A program made the translations under genes and the position numbers. The notes under the pieces were generated by a model. That model made no database searches. It saw only the letters and a list, made by a program, of their open reading frames with translations, and was not told the DNA's origin. Of a stretch of 64,000 nucleotides of DNA, positions 46,706-56,057 are shown one piece after another. Positions within the stretch are counted from its first letter, which is position 1, and each line of letters starts with the position of its first letter. Source of the stretch: an uncultured Cyclobacteriaceae bacterium (GTDB taxonomy: Bacteria; Bacteroidota; Bacteroidia; Cytophagales; Cyclobacteriaceae); NCBI GenBank assembly GCA_937146645.1, contig CAKZRQ010000057.1:1-64000 (forward strand), read 5' to 3'.

Positions 46706-47879
46706 AAGGCAGGAATATGGTTTCGACCGGGTCGCCTTTATGAATTTCCTTGGTCTGAGCTGGGATATAGACCAGTGCATTTGCTTTCGCAAAGCTGATC
46801 ATCGTACTACTGGCTTGATGATCGAGAATTTCAACGGACTCATTATTTACTCTCGCCTTCAGAAATAAGGCTCTTCCAAATTTATTCCCGTAATCCTGGT
46901 TGATTGGAAGCTTTATTCTTAGCAGACCAGGATGATTTTCTGCTTTGCAAAGATCAATGAGCAGGTTCACATAGATATAAAAGCAAGTAAGCGTGGAGGC
47001 GGGATTTCCGGGAAGTGCAAAAACGAAAGTTTCGTTTCGCTTTCCAAAAAACAGGGGTTTACCTGGCTTTTGCAGAACTCTGTAAAAGAGCTCCTCCACT
47101 TCCAAAGTCTTCAAAGCTTTGCCTACGAAATCATATTCCCCAACAGATATCCCACCGGAAATCAAAACCAGGTCATTTTCATCCAGAGCTGTTCTGAGTT
47201 GAGAAATCGTGTCATCCAGATTATCTCTGATGGTAATTTGGTTAACTTCATAAATGCCCTTGGATTTTAATGCCGCTTCGATGACTGCGCTATTGCTTTC
47301 GTAGATCTGCCCTTCCTTAAGCTCCTGTCCACTTTCCACCAGCTCATTTCCAGTCACAATCACAGCAGCCCTTAAATTTTTAACGACTTCCACCTCCTGA
47401 ATTCCAAGGCTTTTTAATAACCCCAAGGAAGAAGGATTAAGTGTATGACCTTTGTCTAATGGGATAGATCCTTTTTCAATTTGCTCCCCTATATTTCTTA
47501 TAAAGTCCCCAGGTTTCGGCTTTCCCTGAAGCTTGATTTGGTTTTCTTCACGAATCACATTTTCCTGAATGACAATGGAATTGGCTGAATCTGGGACTTT
47601 AGCGCCTGTGAAAATTCTGGCCGCCTGACCGGGCTCAAGGTTAATATCTACTTCGTCACCAGCTTTCACTTCGTCGACTACTTCGTATCGATGCGAATCA
47701 CTCAAATTAAGCGCATAGCCATCCATAGCAGATTGTCGAAAGGAGGGAAGGTTAAGTGGAGACTTGGGTCCTTCGCTCAAAGTCCTACCCACGGCTATTT
47801 CCAATGAAATCAATTCACTGCCTGAAATTGAGGTTGCATTGTCTTTGACTATTTGAATGGCTTCTTCTACTGAAATCAT
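46695..47879 (-). CDS. moeA: Molybdopterin molybdenumtransferase MoeA
   Basis: 'LPSFRQSAMDGYAL', 'ARIFTGAKVPDSANSIVIQE', 'LVLISGGISVGEYDFVGKAL', 'VFALPGNPASTLTCFYIYV'. Confidence 0.96.
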   Translation of the reverse strand: MISVEEAIQIVKDNATSISGSELISLEIAVGRTLSEGPKSPLNLPSFRQSAMDGYALNLSDSHRYEVVDEVKAGDEVDINLEPGQAARIFTGAKVPDSANSIVIQENVIREENQIKLQGKPKPGDFIRNIGEQIEKGSIPLDKGHTLNPSSLGLLKSLGIQEVEVVKNLRAAVIVTGNELVESGQELKEGQIYESNSAVIEAALKSKGIYEVNQITIRDNLDDTISQLRTALDENDLVLISGGISVGEYDFVGKALKTLEVEELFYRVLQKPGKPLFFGKRNETFVFALPGNPASTLTCFYIYVNLLIDLCKAENHPGLLRIKLPINQDYGNKFGRALFLKARVNNESVEILDHQASSTMISFAKANALVYIPAQTKEIHKGDPVETIFLPYGS

Positions 47880-47968
47880 GAGTTTTCATTATGCAAATCT
47901 GAATATAACGAAACCTGATGAATCCCAAATCGAAAATTTGATTTAGCAGAGTTCAAGAAGATTAATGG

Positions 47969-49213
47969 TTAAAATCGGTCCACGGCAAAGCCTTCCACTT
48001 CCATGTCCAACTCTTGATTTTGATGTAATGCAGTCAGTAATTTACCTGTAGCTGGACCCATAGTCACGCCAAGCATGGCATGGCCAGATCCCACCAAGAC
48101 ATTTTCATATCCTGGCGCATGACCGATGTAAGGAAGCCCATCCGGAGAGCAAGGTCGCAAGCCTTTCCAGATTTCACTTTCCTTTGGAAATGTGGCCTTA
48201 AACTCCGGATAGTATTGATTGATCGATTCGTAGATTCCTTCTACCCTCTTCATATTAACCCTTTGGTCTGTGCCAGCGACTTCCAGAGTTCCTCCGAACC
48301 GGACCTGGCCCTGATATGGGCTAACCGCCACTTTTCTTTCAGTTAGGATCGTGGGCAACTGGATTTGAGGTTGATTTGGTAGGACAAAGCTATAACCTTT
48401 TCCACCCATCAAAGGTAAAGTGAAGCCAAGTTTTTTACCGAGTTCTGAGGTCCATGCACCTGCAGCAAGGATGAATTTATCCCCTTCGATTTTTCCCTGT
48501 TCGGTAACCACAGCACGGAGCTTTCTATGTTCTTTTTCAAAATCAAGTACTTGGGTATTGGAGAAGAATTTAGCTCCATTTTCTTTGAGATGACTCTTTA
48601 GGAAATCGTACAAAGCTTTTGGATCTAGGTGGGTATCTCCGGGGAAATAAACTCCACCTCTAGATTTGACCTCGATATTTGGTTCCAATGCCTGTACTTC
48701 TTTCGTATCCAGGATATCAGCCTCCAGGCCATATTCTCGAGCCAGTTTGGCCAACTCCTTCTCTTCTTTTTCCACTGCTTCGGTTTGGTAAATCATAACC
48801 AGCCCTTTTTTGGAAAGGAAAATTGGAGCATCAGGATGTTCCTTTTCCAAATCCACAAAGAGAGACTTGCTCAGCAAGGTGATTCTATTCAGAAGTGGGA
48901 TTCCCCTTTGAACCTGAGTCTCGGAGGTAGATTTAAAAAATAGGAGACACCATTTTAGCAATTGATAATCCAGCCGAGGGTGAATGTAGAAAGGACTCTT
49001 GGCAGAAAACATCCAAGAAATGCCTTTGCTGATCATACCCGGTGCAGCTAAGGGAATGATATGGCTGGGGGTAATCATCCCAGCGTTGCCCGTTGAGCAA
49101 TTTTGCTCCATGTCAGACTTATCGATGATGCTTACTTCGATCCCTTCTTTTCGAAGGAAATAGGCTGTAAACAATCCAACTACCCCACCTCCAATGATTA
49201 CTGTTTGTTTCAT
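47969..49213 (-). CDS. FAD-dependent D-amino-acid dehydrogenase/oxidase (DadA/LhpB-like)
   Basis: 'TVIIGGGVVGLFTAYFLRKEGIEVSIID', C-terminal 'GLRPCSPDGLPYIGHAPGYENVLVGSGHAMLGVTMGPATGKLL'. Confidence 0.92.
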   Translation of the reverse strand: MKQTVIIGGGVVGLFTAYFLRKEGIEVSIIDKSDMEQNCSTGNAGMITPSHIIPLAAPGMISKGISWMFSAKSPFYIHPRLDYQLLKWCLLFFKSTSETQVQRGIPLLNRITLLSKSLFVDLEKEHPDAPIFLSKKGLVMIYQTEAVEKEEKELAKLAREYGLEADILDTKEVQALEPNIEVKSRGGVYFPGDTHLDPKALYDFLKSHLKENGAKFFSNTQVLDFEKEHRKLRAVVTEQGKIEGDKFILAAGAWTSELGKKLGFTLPLMGGKGYSFVLPNQPQIQLPTILTERKVAVSPYQGQVRFGGTLEVAGTDQRVNMKRVEGIYESINQYYPEFKATFPKESEIWKGLRPCSPDGLPYIGHAPGYENVLVGSGHAMLGVTMGPATGKLLTALHQNQELDMEVEGFAVDRF

Positions 49214-49238
49214 TAATTCAGGCTATTTCAAAGAATGA

Positions 49239-50306
49239 TCAATTCGCTTCTCCCAAGGAGTAAGGCTGACAGTTGTCCGTGATTTGCTTCTGGAATTCCT
49301 TGTCATCTTTTAGAATTTCGAAAAACTCAGACATAAACTTACTCGCCTCCTTAAACTGGGATTTAGGAATTTCATTTTCTAAGCTATTCACCAATCCCAT
49401 TATGTTTGACTCCTTAGAAAGGAAAATAGCTTTGGCGTAAGCCATAAGTTCTGCATCCCTGCAGATTCCCCGGTACAATCTGTCTTTTGTGCTCTCGATT
49501 TGGAGGTGATCATATGGTTTAGCATATGGAGCATCTACAAAACCTGCCTGATCAAAATCATAAGGAAATGGCACTAATTTTTGGCCTTCTCTTTCCATGA
49601 CTTTTACATTATGCTTTGTGGTGTTGGACCAGTCTGTGTTCCCAACCATGAAGGCAAAAATATCCTGAATAAGTGCAGTTGTATCATTGAGCAAGTCCGG
49701 ACGAATGATCCTTAGATCGGTTATTTGTCCTCCGAATCTTTCTGCAGTCTTATCGTCATCCTCTATTAAAAATGCCGGAATCTCATACGTTTTTGGTTTT
49801 CGACCTTCAGTATCGGTAAGGCTGAGGTTTACCGAAGTAGTGTTAAAGTGATATGGAGTCACCTCTTCATAAAATTTATAAATCAGATATTCCTTCCTGA
49901 CCAAGGCCAGATAGTTATTAAACTCTTCACATGGCACCACTAGCTTAAGTGCTTTTTCCCCTTCGAAAAGGGTATTCTTTGAAGCTTCTTCTTCAATTTT
50001 TATTCGGATAGGAGGGAAATCGCAGCGAGTTCGCCTTGAATTTCCTCTGGCTCTCACCAAGACTTCCAAGGAATCCCAATCACTGCCCTGAGTTTTGTAG
50101 TGCAGAATGGATGGGAAGTAAACCGTATCTGATTCAGATAGGCGGAGTTCTTCGATGGAGAAACCAAGCTTTATTTCAACGGGCTCAGAAGTACTAAACA
50201 GTGTCTCATTGGCTTGAGCACGGATTTGGCCTCTAGAACCAATTAGGGTCACAAGGAAAAGAAGAAAAGTAATTCCAGATTTCATTTTAAGCTTAAGTCT
50301 TTTCAT
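49239..50306 (-). CDS. Secreted hypothetical protein, possibly CotH kinase-like
   Basis: Signal peptide; 'FMVGNTDWSNTTKHNVKVMEREGQKLVPFPYDFDQAGFV' is kinase-like (metal/catalytic-loop resemblance). Confidence 0.55.
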   Translation of the reverse strand: MKRLKLKMKSGITFLLFLVTLIGSRGQIRAQANETLFSTSEPVEIKLGFSIEELRLSESDTVYFPSILHYKTQGSDWDSLEVLVRARGNSRRTRCDFPPIRIKIEEEASKNTLFEGEKALKLVVPCEEFNNYLALVRKEYLIYKFYEEVTPYHFNTTSVNLSLTDTEGRKPKTYEIPAFLIEDDDKTAERFGGQITDLRIIRPDLLNDTTALIQDIFAFMVGNTDWSNTTKHNVKVMEREGQKLVPFPYDFDQAGFVDAPYAKPYDHLQIESTKDRLYRGICRDAELMAYAKAIFLSKESNIMGLVNSLENEIPKSQFKEASKFMSEFFEILKDDKEFQKQITDNCQPYSLGEAN

Positions 50307-50335
50307 AATAGGCTATCCTTGTTAATTGAAAATTC

Positions 50336-50722
50336 TTATTCAAACCTGCTTTCAACCCAGACTTGGGCTTCGGCATTACTTCCAAAAATTTCATAAGGCA
50401 CCGGTTGCTTCTGAAGAGCAAAGATTCCTTTTAAAATCATTCTCACCGCTGGATTAGAAATCACATAGGCCGTCCCCAGACAGAATTCTTTCATCAAGCC
50501 CTCGTGTTCCTTCAGCCAATCCGCCTGTATTTTCTGATGCTTAAATGATGGCAGTGATGCCTTGCTCGCATCGAAGATGATGGCAAGATTTTTTTCGTGT
50601 CGGTAACAATTCTTATTTCCATTAAGATACGCCTGAAAATTTTCATCCGTACTCTTTTCTCCTGTGAATCGAACATTAATAATTGGGAATTTCGATTCGT
50701 CTATTTCTGCGTAGGGAATCAT
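50336..50722 (-). CDS. STAS/SpoIIAA-like hypothetical protein
   Basis: ~128 aa; 'LAIIFDASKASLPSFKHQKIQADWLKEHEGLMKEFCLGTAYVISNPAVRMILKGIF' pattern. Confidence 0.5.
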   Translation of the reverse strand: MIPYAEIDESKFPIINVRFTGEKSTDENFQAYLNGNKNCYRHEKNLAIIFDASKASLPSFKHQKIQADWLKEHEGLMKEFCLGTAYVISNPAVRMILKGIFALQKQPVPYEIFGSNAEAQVWVESRFE

Positions 50723-50784
50723 TTTTTATCTGTATTAAGTACAAAATACAAAGTCTCAGGCATGTCGTATTGTTCTTACAACAA

Positions 50785-51783
50785 TCAGATCACCTGAAAT
50801 CCGTGAACGTATGGATCATCATCATCTAAAATGATGGTATTATATCCATAAACTTTTGCCCAACCTTCAATGCTTGGAACGATGGCGGGCTTACCCTTTA
50901 TTTCAGTTTCTTCTTCGATTCGACCAATGAATTTTGAGCCGATAAAGCTCTCATGGATAAATTCTTCTCCTGGTGTAAGTTTTCCTTTTGCATGCCATTG
51001 AGCCATTCTTGCAGATGTTCCGGTACCACAAGGTGATCGGTCAATGGCCTTGTCACCATAGAAGACCGCATTTCTTGCTGTACTCTCGGAATCCATGGTT
51101 TTTCCGGTCCAAAGGATATGGGAAAGCCCGGAGATCTCTGGATGCTCAGGATGGATGAATTCATACTTATCATTCATTCTTTTGCGCAAGCTTCTGGACA
51201 TTCCAATCAGCTCCTCAGCCTTGAAATTTTCAATCCCAGAAAAATTCTCCTGGGGATCCACGATACAATAGAAATTTCCGCCATATGCCACATCCACCGT
51301 AAGTATTCCTAAATGCTCGCTTTCGATTTCCAGTCCTTCATTTGCCAGGAAGCTTTTTACATTGGTAAGCTTCACTGATTTTACTTTTTTTCCTTCCTGA
51401 GAATAATCTACGATTACCAAACCAGCTGGGGTCTCCATTCTTAATTTTCCCGGAGTCTTCGGATGGATTAGACCTTCTTCGATTGCAATAGTCACCGTAC
51501 CAATACTTCCATGGCCACACATGGCAAGGCAACCAGAAGTCTCTATAAAAAGGACGGCGAAGTCATTTTCGGGATTATGAGGAGGGAAGAGCATAGAGCC
51601 GGACATCATATCATGTCCACGAGGCTCGAACATCAGCCCGGTGCGAATCCAATCGTAATTCTTCAGAAAGAATTCACGCTTTTCCAGCATATTGGAACCT
51701 TCCAAAAATGGTACACCACCAGAAACAACTCTGACCGGATTCCCACAGGTATGAGCATCGATACAAGAAAATGTATTTCTCAT
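50785..51783 (-). CDS. Proline racemase family, probable 4-hydroxyproline epimerase
   Basis: 'IDAHTCGNPVRVV', 'GCLAMCGHGSIGTV' and 'IDRSPCGTGTSARMA': both catalytic Cys present. Confidence 0.93.
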   Translation of the reverse strand: MRNTFSCIDAHTCGNPVRVVSGGVPFLEGSNMLEKREFFLKNYDWIRTGLMFEPRGHDMMSGSMLFPPHNPENDFAVLFIETSGCLAMCGHGSIGTVTIAIEEGLIHPKTPGKLRMETPAGLVIVDYSQEGKKVKSVKLTNVKSFLANEGLEIESEHLGILTVDVAYGGNFYCIVDPQENFSGIENFKAEELIGMSRSLRKRMNDKYEFIHPEHPEISGLSHILWTGKTMDSESTARNAVFYGDKAIDRSPCGTGTSARMAQWHAKGKLTPGEEFIHESFIGSKFIGRIEEETEIKGKPAIVPSIEGWAKVYGYNTIILDDDDPYVHGFQVI

Positions 51784-51793
51784 CCGCTTAGTG

Positions 51794-52585
51794 TTATTTT
51801 GGAAACAAGAAAACGAAAACAGCTCTCCAACCTATATCGGCTTTTGCGCCTTCTGGGGAGGCCACATTGAACCGAGGACCCAGGACCAGTTGAACTTTCT
51901 GTTTGCCGAGAGATGTAACCCCAGAGATCGTTGGATTTATCCAGATGGTTGCTGCTGAGCTCGTCCAGTTCTGAACCCATTCCATGTTTCCACCAACTCC
52001 TGCCCCAGATTTCCAATTGTAAACCAAAAAGGGTTGAAAAAACATTTGATTCAAATCAGGTTTCTCGGTGTTACCTGAAACACCCCAGATTTGATTAATT
52101 AAACCACCCACCGTGAACCCGTTAATTTGTTTTAGAGCAACAGCGGTAGGACCAAGGCCGAATTGATCCGCTGTCAAGAAGTTGTTGCTCCCAGTAGGGA
52201 GTACGAAAGCTGGACCAGCTCCCCAGATCAGCTTTTCTGAATTAGTTGGAGAAAAGAACGCTGAGACTACAGCATCACCTATTCCGGACTGTTTTTCCCC
52301 CTCACCAGTAATGTTATTTTGAGTGATTACTGGAAGAATTACACGTCCTATCAGATTCCAATTTTCATTAATCCCTATAGGCACTACGGGCTGGATATTC
52401 ATTGTATTCCTTGAGCCCCTAAATTCACCAATGCCGTAATCAGTATTGTTTTGCAATGGAACTGAGATGAGCGATGCGATTGGATTCGCAAGCTTTTTAG
52501 CAAGCTCTTCTGCCTCAGATTGCGTGAATGCTGGGTTTTGGAAAATTAAGAAGCTGATGAAGAAAAGAAGTAAGACTTTTTTCAT
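51794..52585 (-). CDS. Outer-membrane beta-barrel-like protein ('transporter/neuromedin-U-like' type)
   Basis: Signal peptide plus alternating beta strands ('NWNLIGRVILPVITQN', 'LIWGAGPAFVLPTGS', 'VQLVLGPRFNV', terminal 'GWRAVFVFLFPK'). Confidence 0.65.
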   Translation of the reverse strand: MKKVLLLFFISFLIFQNPAFTQSEAEELAKKLANPIASLISVPLQNNTDYGIGEFRGSRNTMNIQPVVPIGINENWNLIGRVILPVITQNNITGEGEKQSGIGDAVVSAFFSPTNSEKLIWGAGPAFVLPTGSNNFLTADQFGLGPTAVALKQINGFTVGGLINQIWGVSGNTEKPDLNQMFFQPFLVYNWKSGAGVGGNMEWVQNWTSSAATIWINPTISGVTSLGKQKVQLVLGPRFNVASPEGAKADIGWRAVFVFLFPK

Positions 52586-52622
52586 TTAAGAATTTATTCT
52601 GGTAGTCGTATTTAAGTTAAGA

Positions 52623-54068
52623 CTATTTCTTCCACTCTCCATTTACTTGCCTCATTAAACCAAGTGGATTTTCATCCTGCAGCTCCTTAGGTAATAATGC
52701 CGAAGGCATATCCTGGAAGGCAATAGGTCTGGCAAATCGTTTGATCGCATTGGCTCCAACTGAAGTGCTTCGGGAGTCTGTAGTCGAAGGAAATGGCCCT
52801 CCGTGCTGCATGGCATATCCCACTTCAACTCCAGTGGGCACACCGGTAAAAAGGAGTCGTCCACACTTTTCTTGCAAAAGAGAAATCAATTCTTGCTCGG
52901 CCTTTAGCTCACCCCCATCTCCCCAAAGAGAAATGGTCAATTGGCCCTTGAGCTTTAAGGACACTGCATTCAATTCTGAGGAATCATCATAAACCACCAT
53001 CAATCCAAATGCTCCAAAAACCTCTTCCTGAAATACATCATCGCTTAACCAGTCCTTTACGGAGATTCTGGCTATGGCTGGATGCGTCTCTAGTTCAGAT
53101 TTAGCTTGGGGAGATTTAATCCAGTTGAGCTCGGAGCGTAATTCCAATTCATTGACTGATTTATCATATGCTTCAGCAATGCCTCCATGGAGCATTGGTG
53201 CGCCTGAAACCTTATCAACGGACGTAGAAACTGCATTAGCAAAACCATCGGCAAGAGACGACGGCACGAATATTAATCCTGGGTTGGTACAGAATTGACC
53301 TACTCCCAGAGTTAAGGAAGCTACATAGTTTTCTGCCAAAGGAACCAACTCGCTTTCCAGTCTTCCTGCAAAAGCGAATATCGGATTCACAGAACCCATT
53401 TCAGCATAAACCGGAATAGGTTCTTCCCTGTCGTTGGCGATATTGAAGAGGGATTTCCCAGCATGAAAGGATCCTGTGAAGCCTACTGCTTTCGCTAGAG
53501 GGTGCTTCACCAAATCCTGACCCATTTTTACCCCGCCTTCCACATGAGTGAAGACTCCAGAAGGAAGTCCTGACTTTTGAGCTGCCTGAGAAATGCATTG
53601 ACCAACGAATTTTGAAGTATCCGGATGGGCGGGATGTCCCTTATAGATTACCGGGCAGCCTGCGGCCAAAGCTGAAGCCGTATCCCCTCCGGCAGTCGAA
53701 AATGCCAAGGGAAAATTGCTAGCTCCGAAAACTACTACTGGTCCCAGAGGCACCAACATCCGTCTGATATCCGCCTTTGGCAAAGGAGTTCTTTCAGGAT
53801 CGGCAGGATCGATGGTGGCTTCTACCCAACTTCCCTCTCTGACAATATTGGCAAATAGCTTCAGCTGACTAGTAGTTCTTCCAAGTTCACCATTAATTCT
53901 TCCATCTGGAAGATTAGATTCTTTGGTGGCCATAAGAACTATCGCACTTCTATTCTCCTCAAGTGTTTCTGCTATCAGGTCTAGGAAATCAGCCTTCTTA
54001 GCTGGAGGAAGATTTTTAAAACTTAAAAATGCTTCTTGAGCGGATTCAAAAATTTGGTCTAGGTTCAT
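52623..54068 (-). CDS. Aldehyde dehydrogenase, probable 2,5-dioxovalerate (alpha-ketoglutarate semialdehyde) dehydrogenase
   Basis: 'VVFGASNFPLAFSTAGGDTASALAAGCPVIYKGHPAHP' and 'GQFCTNPGLIFVP' catalytic Cys. Confidence 0.9.
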   Translation of the reverse strand: MNLDQIFESAQEAFLSFKNLPPAKKADFLDLIAETLEENRSAIVLMATKESNLPDGRINGELGRTTSQLKLFANIVREGSWVEATIDPADPERTPLPKADIRRMLVPLGPVVVFGASNFPLAFSTAGGDTASALAAGCPVIYKGHPAHPDTSKFVGQCISQAAQKSGLPSGVFTHVEGGVKMGQDLVKHPLAKAVGFTGSFHAGKSLFNIANDREEPIPVYAEMGSVNPIFAFAGRLESELVPLAENYVASLTLGVGQFCTNPGLIFVPSSLADGFANAVSTSVDKVSGAPMLHGGIAEAYDKSVNELELRSELNWIKSPQAKSELETHPAIARISVKDWLSDDVFQEEVFGAFGLMVVYDDSSELNAVSLKLKGQLTISLWGDGGELKAEQELISLLQEKCGRLLFTGVPTGVEVGYAMQHGGPFPSTTDSRSTSVGANAIKRFARPIAFQDMPSALLPKELQDENPLGLMRQVNGEWKK

Positions 54069-54154
54069 AGCGATTAGGTTTTTGAAAATAAATTGGCCCT
54101 TGTCTGTCCAAATTAGTCAACGGTTAGCATAGGGCTGACAACTGACAACTGAAA

Positions 54155-55045
54155 TCACAATTTAGGCCTTTTGGCTATGCCATCCGTTATGATTTTTTCT
54201 ATTCTTTCTCTCTCTTCACCAATCAACGTCAAGCGGGGTGCTCTCACATGCTCACTTCCCACACCACAGTGATGCTCGGCTAGTTTGATGTATTGAACCA
54301 GCTTTGGATGAATATCCAATTCCAAAAGAGGAAGAAACCATCTATAAATCTCTTTGGCCTCCTGAATTTTACCTTCCTGAACCAGATTAAAAATGGTAAC
54401 AGTTTCCTTGGGGAAGGCACAAACCAAACCCGCAACCCAGCCGCAGGATCCCATCAAAAGTTCTTCCATGGCCAGCGTATCTACCCCACAAAGAATTTTA
54501 TAACGATCCCCAAAACGATTGATCATTCGAGTGACATTTGATATATCTCGGGTGGATTCTTTAATCGCTTGAATATTTTCGCATTCGGCAAGCTCTTCAA
54601 ACATCTCCACAGTTACCAATGTCTTGTAATCCACTGGGTTGTTGTAGATCATCATCGGAAGTGAGGTAGAATTCGCTACGGTTTTGAAATAAGTTACCAC
54701 TTCTCTGGCATCAGCAGCATATCTCATGGGAGGGAGAATCATTAATCCGGAAGCACCTAATTCCTCGGCCTTCGCAGCCCAGAAAAGCGCATCCTGTGTA
54801 GCTCCTTCGGCAATGTTAAGGATCACCGGAACTTTACCATCTAAATGTTTGACAGTTTCTCTGGTGAGGGTGATTTTTTCCTCAGTGGTCAAAGCAGAGC
54901 TCTCGCCAAGCGTACCTCCCAAAATAATTCCATGAACTCCCGATTCTATTTGAAAATCAAGGTTCTTGAAAAACAAGTCCATATCTAAACTTCCATCAGG
55001 GTGAAACTTAGTTGTCACCGCAGGAAAAACGCCATACCAATTCAT
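54155..55045 (-). CDS. DHDPS/NAL-superfamily lyase, probable pyrroline-4-hydroxy-2-carboxylate deaminase
   Basis: 'GVFPAVTTKFHPDGSLD', 'GGTLGESSALTTEEK', 'MIYNNPVDYKT', 'IQAIKEST' Schiff-base Lys; neighbours of the hydroxyproline pathway. Confidence 0.9.
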   Translation of the reverse strand: MNWYGVFPAVTTKFHPDGSLDMDLFFKNLDFQIESGVHGIILGGTLGESSALTTEEKITLTRETVKHLDGKVPVILNIAEGATQDALFWAAKAEELGASGLMILPPMRYAADAREVVTYFKTVANSTSLPMMIYNNPVDYKTLVTVEMFEELAECENIQAIKESTRDISNVTRMINRFGDRYKILCGVDTLAMEELLMGSCGWVAGLVCAFPKETVTIFNLVQEGKIQEAKEIYRWFLPLLELDIHPKLVQYIKLAEHHCGVGSEHVRAPRLTLIGEERERIEKIITDGIAKRPKL

Positions 55046-55160
55046 AGTTTTTTATTTCAAAGGTAGCTGTGTTCTTATTTGAATTCTTTCACTCATTTAG
55101 TAAAAAAGTATACTATATTGACCATTATAAATTAAATTTTATAATTATGAATCAAAATAG

Positions 55161-56057
55161 ATGAGAAAAGCAATTCAAGGTAGGATAGTACCATTTCAAA
55201 TTCCGAAGTCTGACAGGGAGTTCATCCGATACCAGGAAGATTGTGGGGTTCATTTTTACGATAGACTTCATCAACATCCGGAAATCCAGCTTACTCTCAT
55301 CAGGGCAGGCTATGGCCAATTCATGAGTCGAGATTATATCGGGAGATTTGAGCCCGGAGATATTTTCTTACTTGGCGAAAATGTGCCCCATGTTTTTCGA
55401 AGTGATCCAGAATTCTTTGAGGTAGGTTCCAAACTTAATTCTCATTCGCTCACTATTTTTTTTGATTTGGCCACCATGCATCAAGCCGTAAAAGAGGTTG
55501 AGGATTTAAGAAGCCTTTCCACCCTAAATCAGTTTTCTGGAAAGGCATTTCAAATTCTTGGTGAACGAAAAGTGGTTTTGGCTGATGGGATTCGTGGTTT
55601 CCACAGAAAAAAGGGATTATCCAGATTAGGAGCGGGTCTCGAGTTTTTGGATTTAATTCTCTCCGGAAAACCTGAGCTAATTTCTCTGGGAAAAGATGAG
55701 TTGCCAACGAGATTTTCAGAAAAAGATGGTCAAAGAATGAATAGAATTATTCAATTTATTCTCGCAAATCAGTCCAATAAAATTTCATTGGAAGAGGTGG
55801 CGGGAGAAGCGAATCTTAGTAAGGAAGCCTTTTGTCGGTTTTTTAAGGAGAGAACCAGAATGACCTTTACCGAATACCTTAATCAACTTCGAATTATGGA
55901 GGCAAAGAAGCTTCTCGAAAATTCGAATTCGGATATCACCCAACTCGCCTTTCAGGTAGGCTTTGAAAATATGTCATATTTCCATAGGGTATTTCGGCGG
56001 CAGACAGGAAAGACACCGCTTCAATATCGAAAGCAATTACTACAGACTAGCGCTTAA
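55161..56057 (+). CDS. AraC-family transcriptional regulator
   Basis: 'ISLEEVAGEANLSKEAFCRFFKERTRMTFTEYLNQLRIMEAKKLL..ITQLAFQVGFENMSYFHRVFRRQTGKTPLQYR'. Confidence 0.96.
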   Translation: MRKAIQGRIVPFQIPKSDREFIRYQEDCGVHFYDRLHQHPEIQLTLIRAGYGQFMSRDYIGRFEPGDIFLLGENVPHVFRSDPEFFEVGSKLNSHSLTIFFDLATMHQAVKEVEDLRSLSTLNQFSGKAFQILGERKVVLADGIRGFHRKKGLSRLGAGLEFLDLILSGKPELISLGKDELPTRFSEKDGQRMNRIIQFILANQSNKISLEEVAGEANLSKEAFCRFFKERTRMTFTEYLNQLRIMEAKKLLENSNSDITQLAFQVGFENMSYFHRVFRRQTGKTPLQYRKQLLQTSA

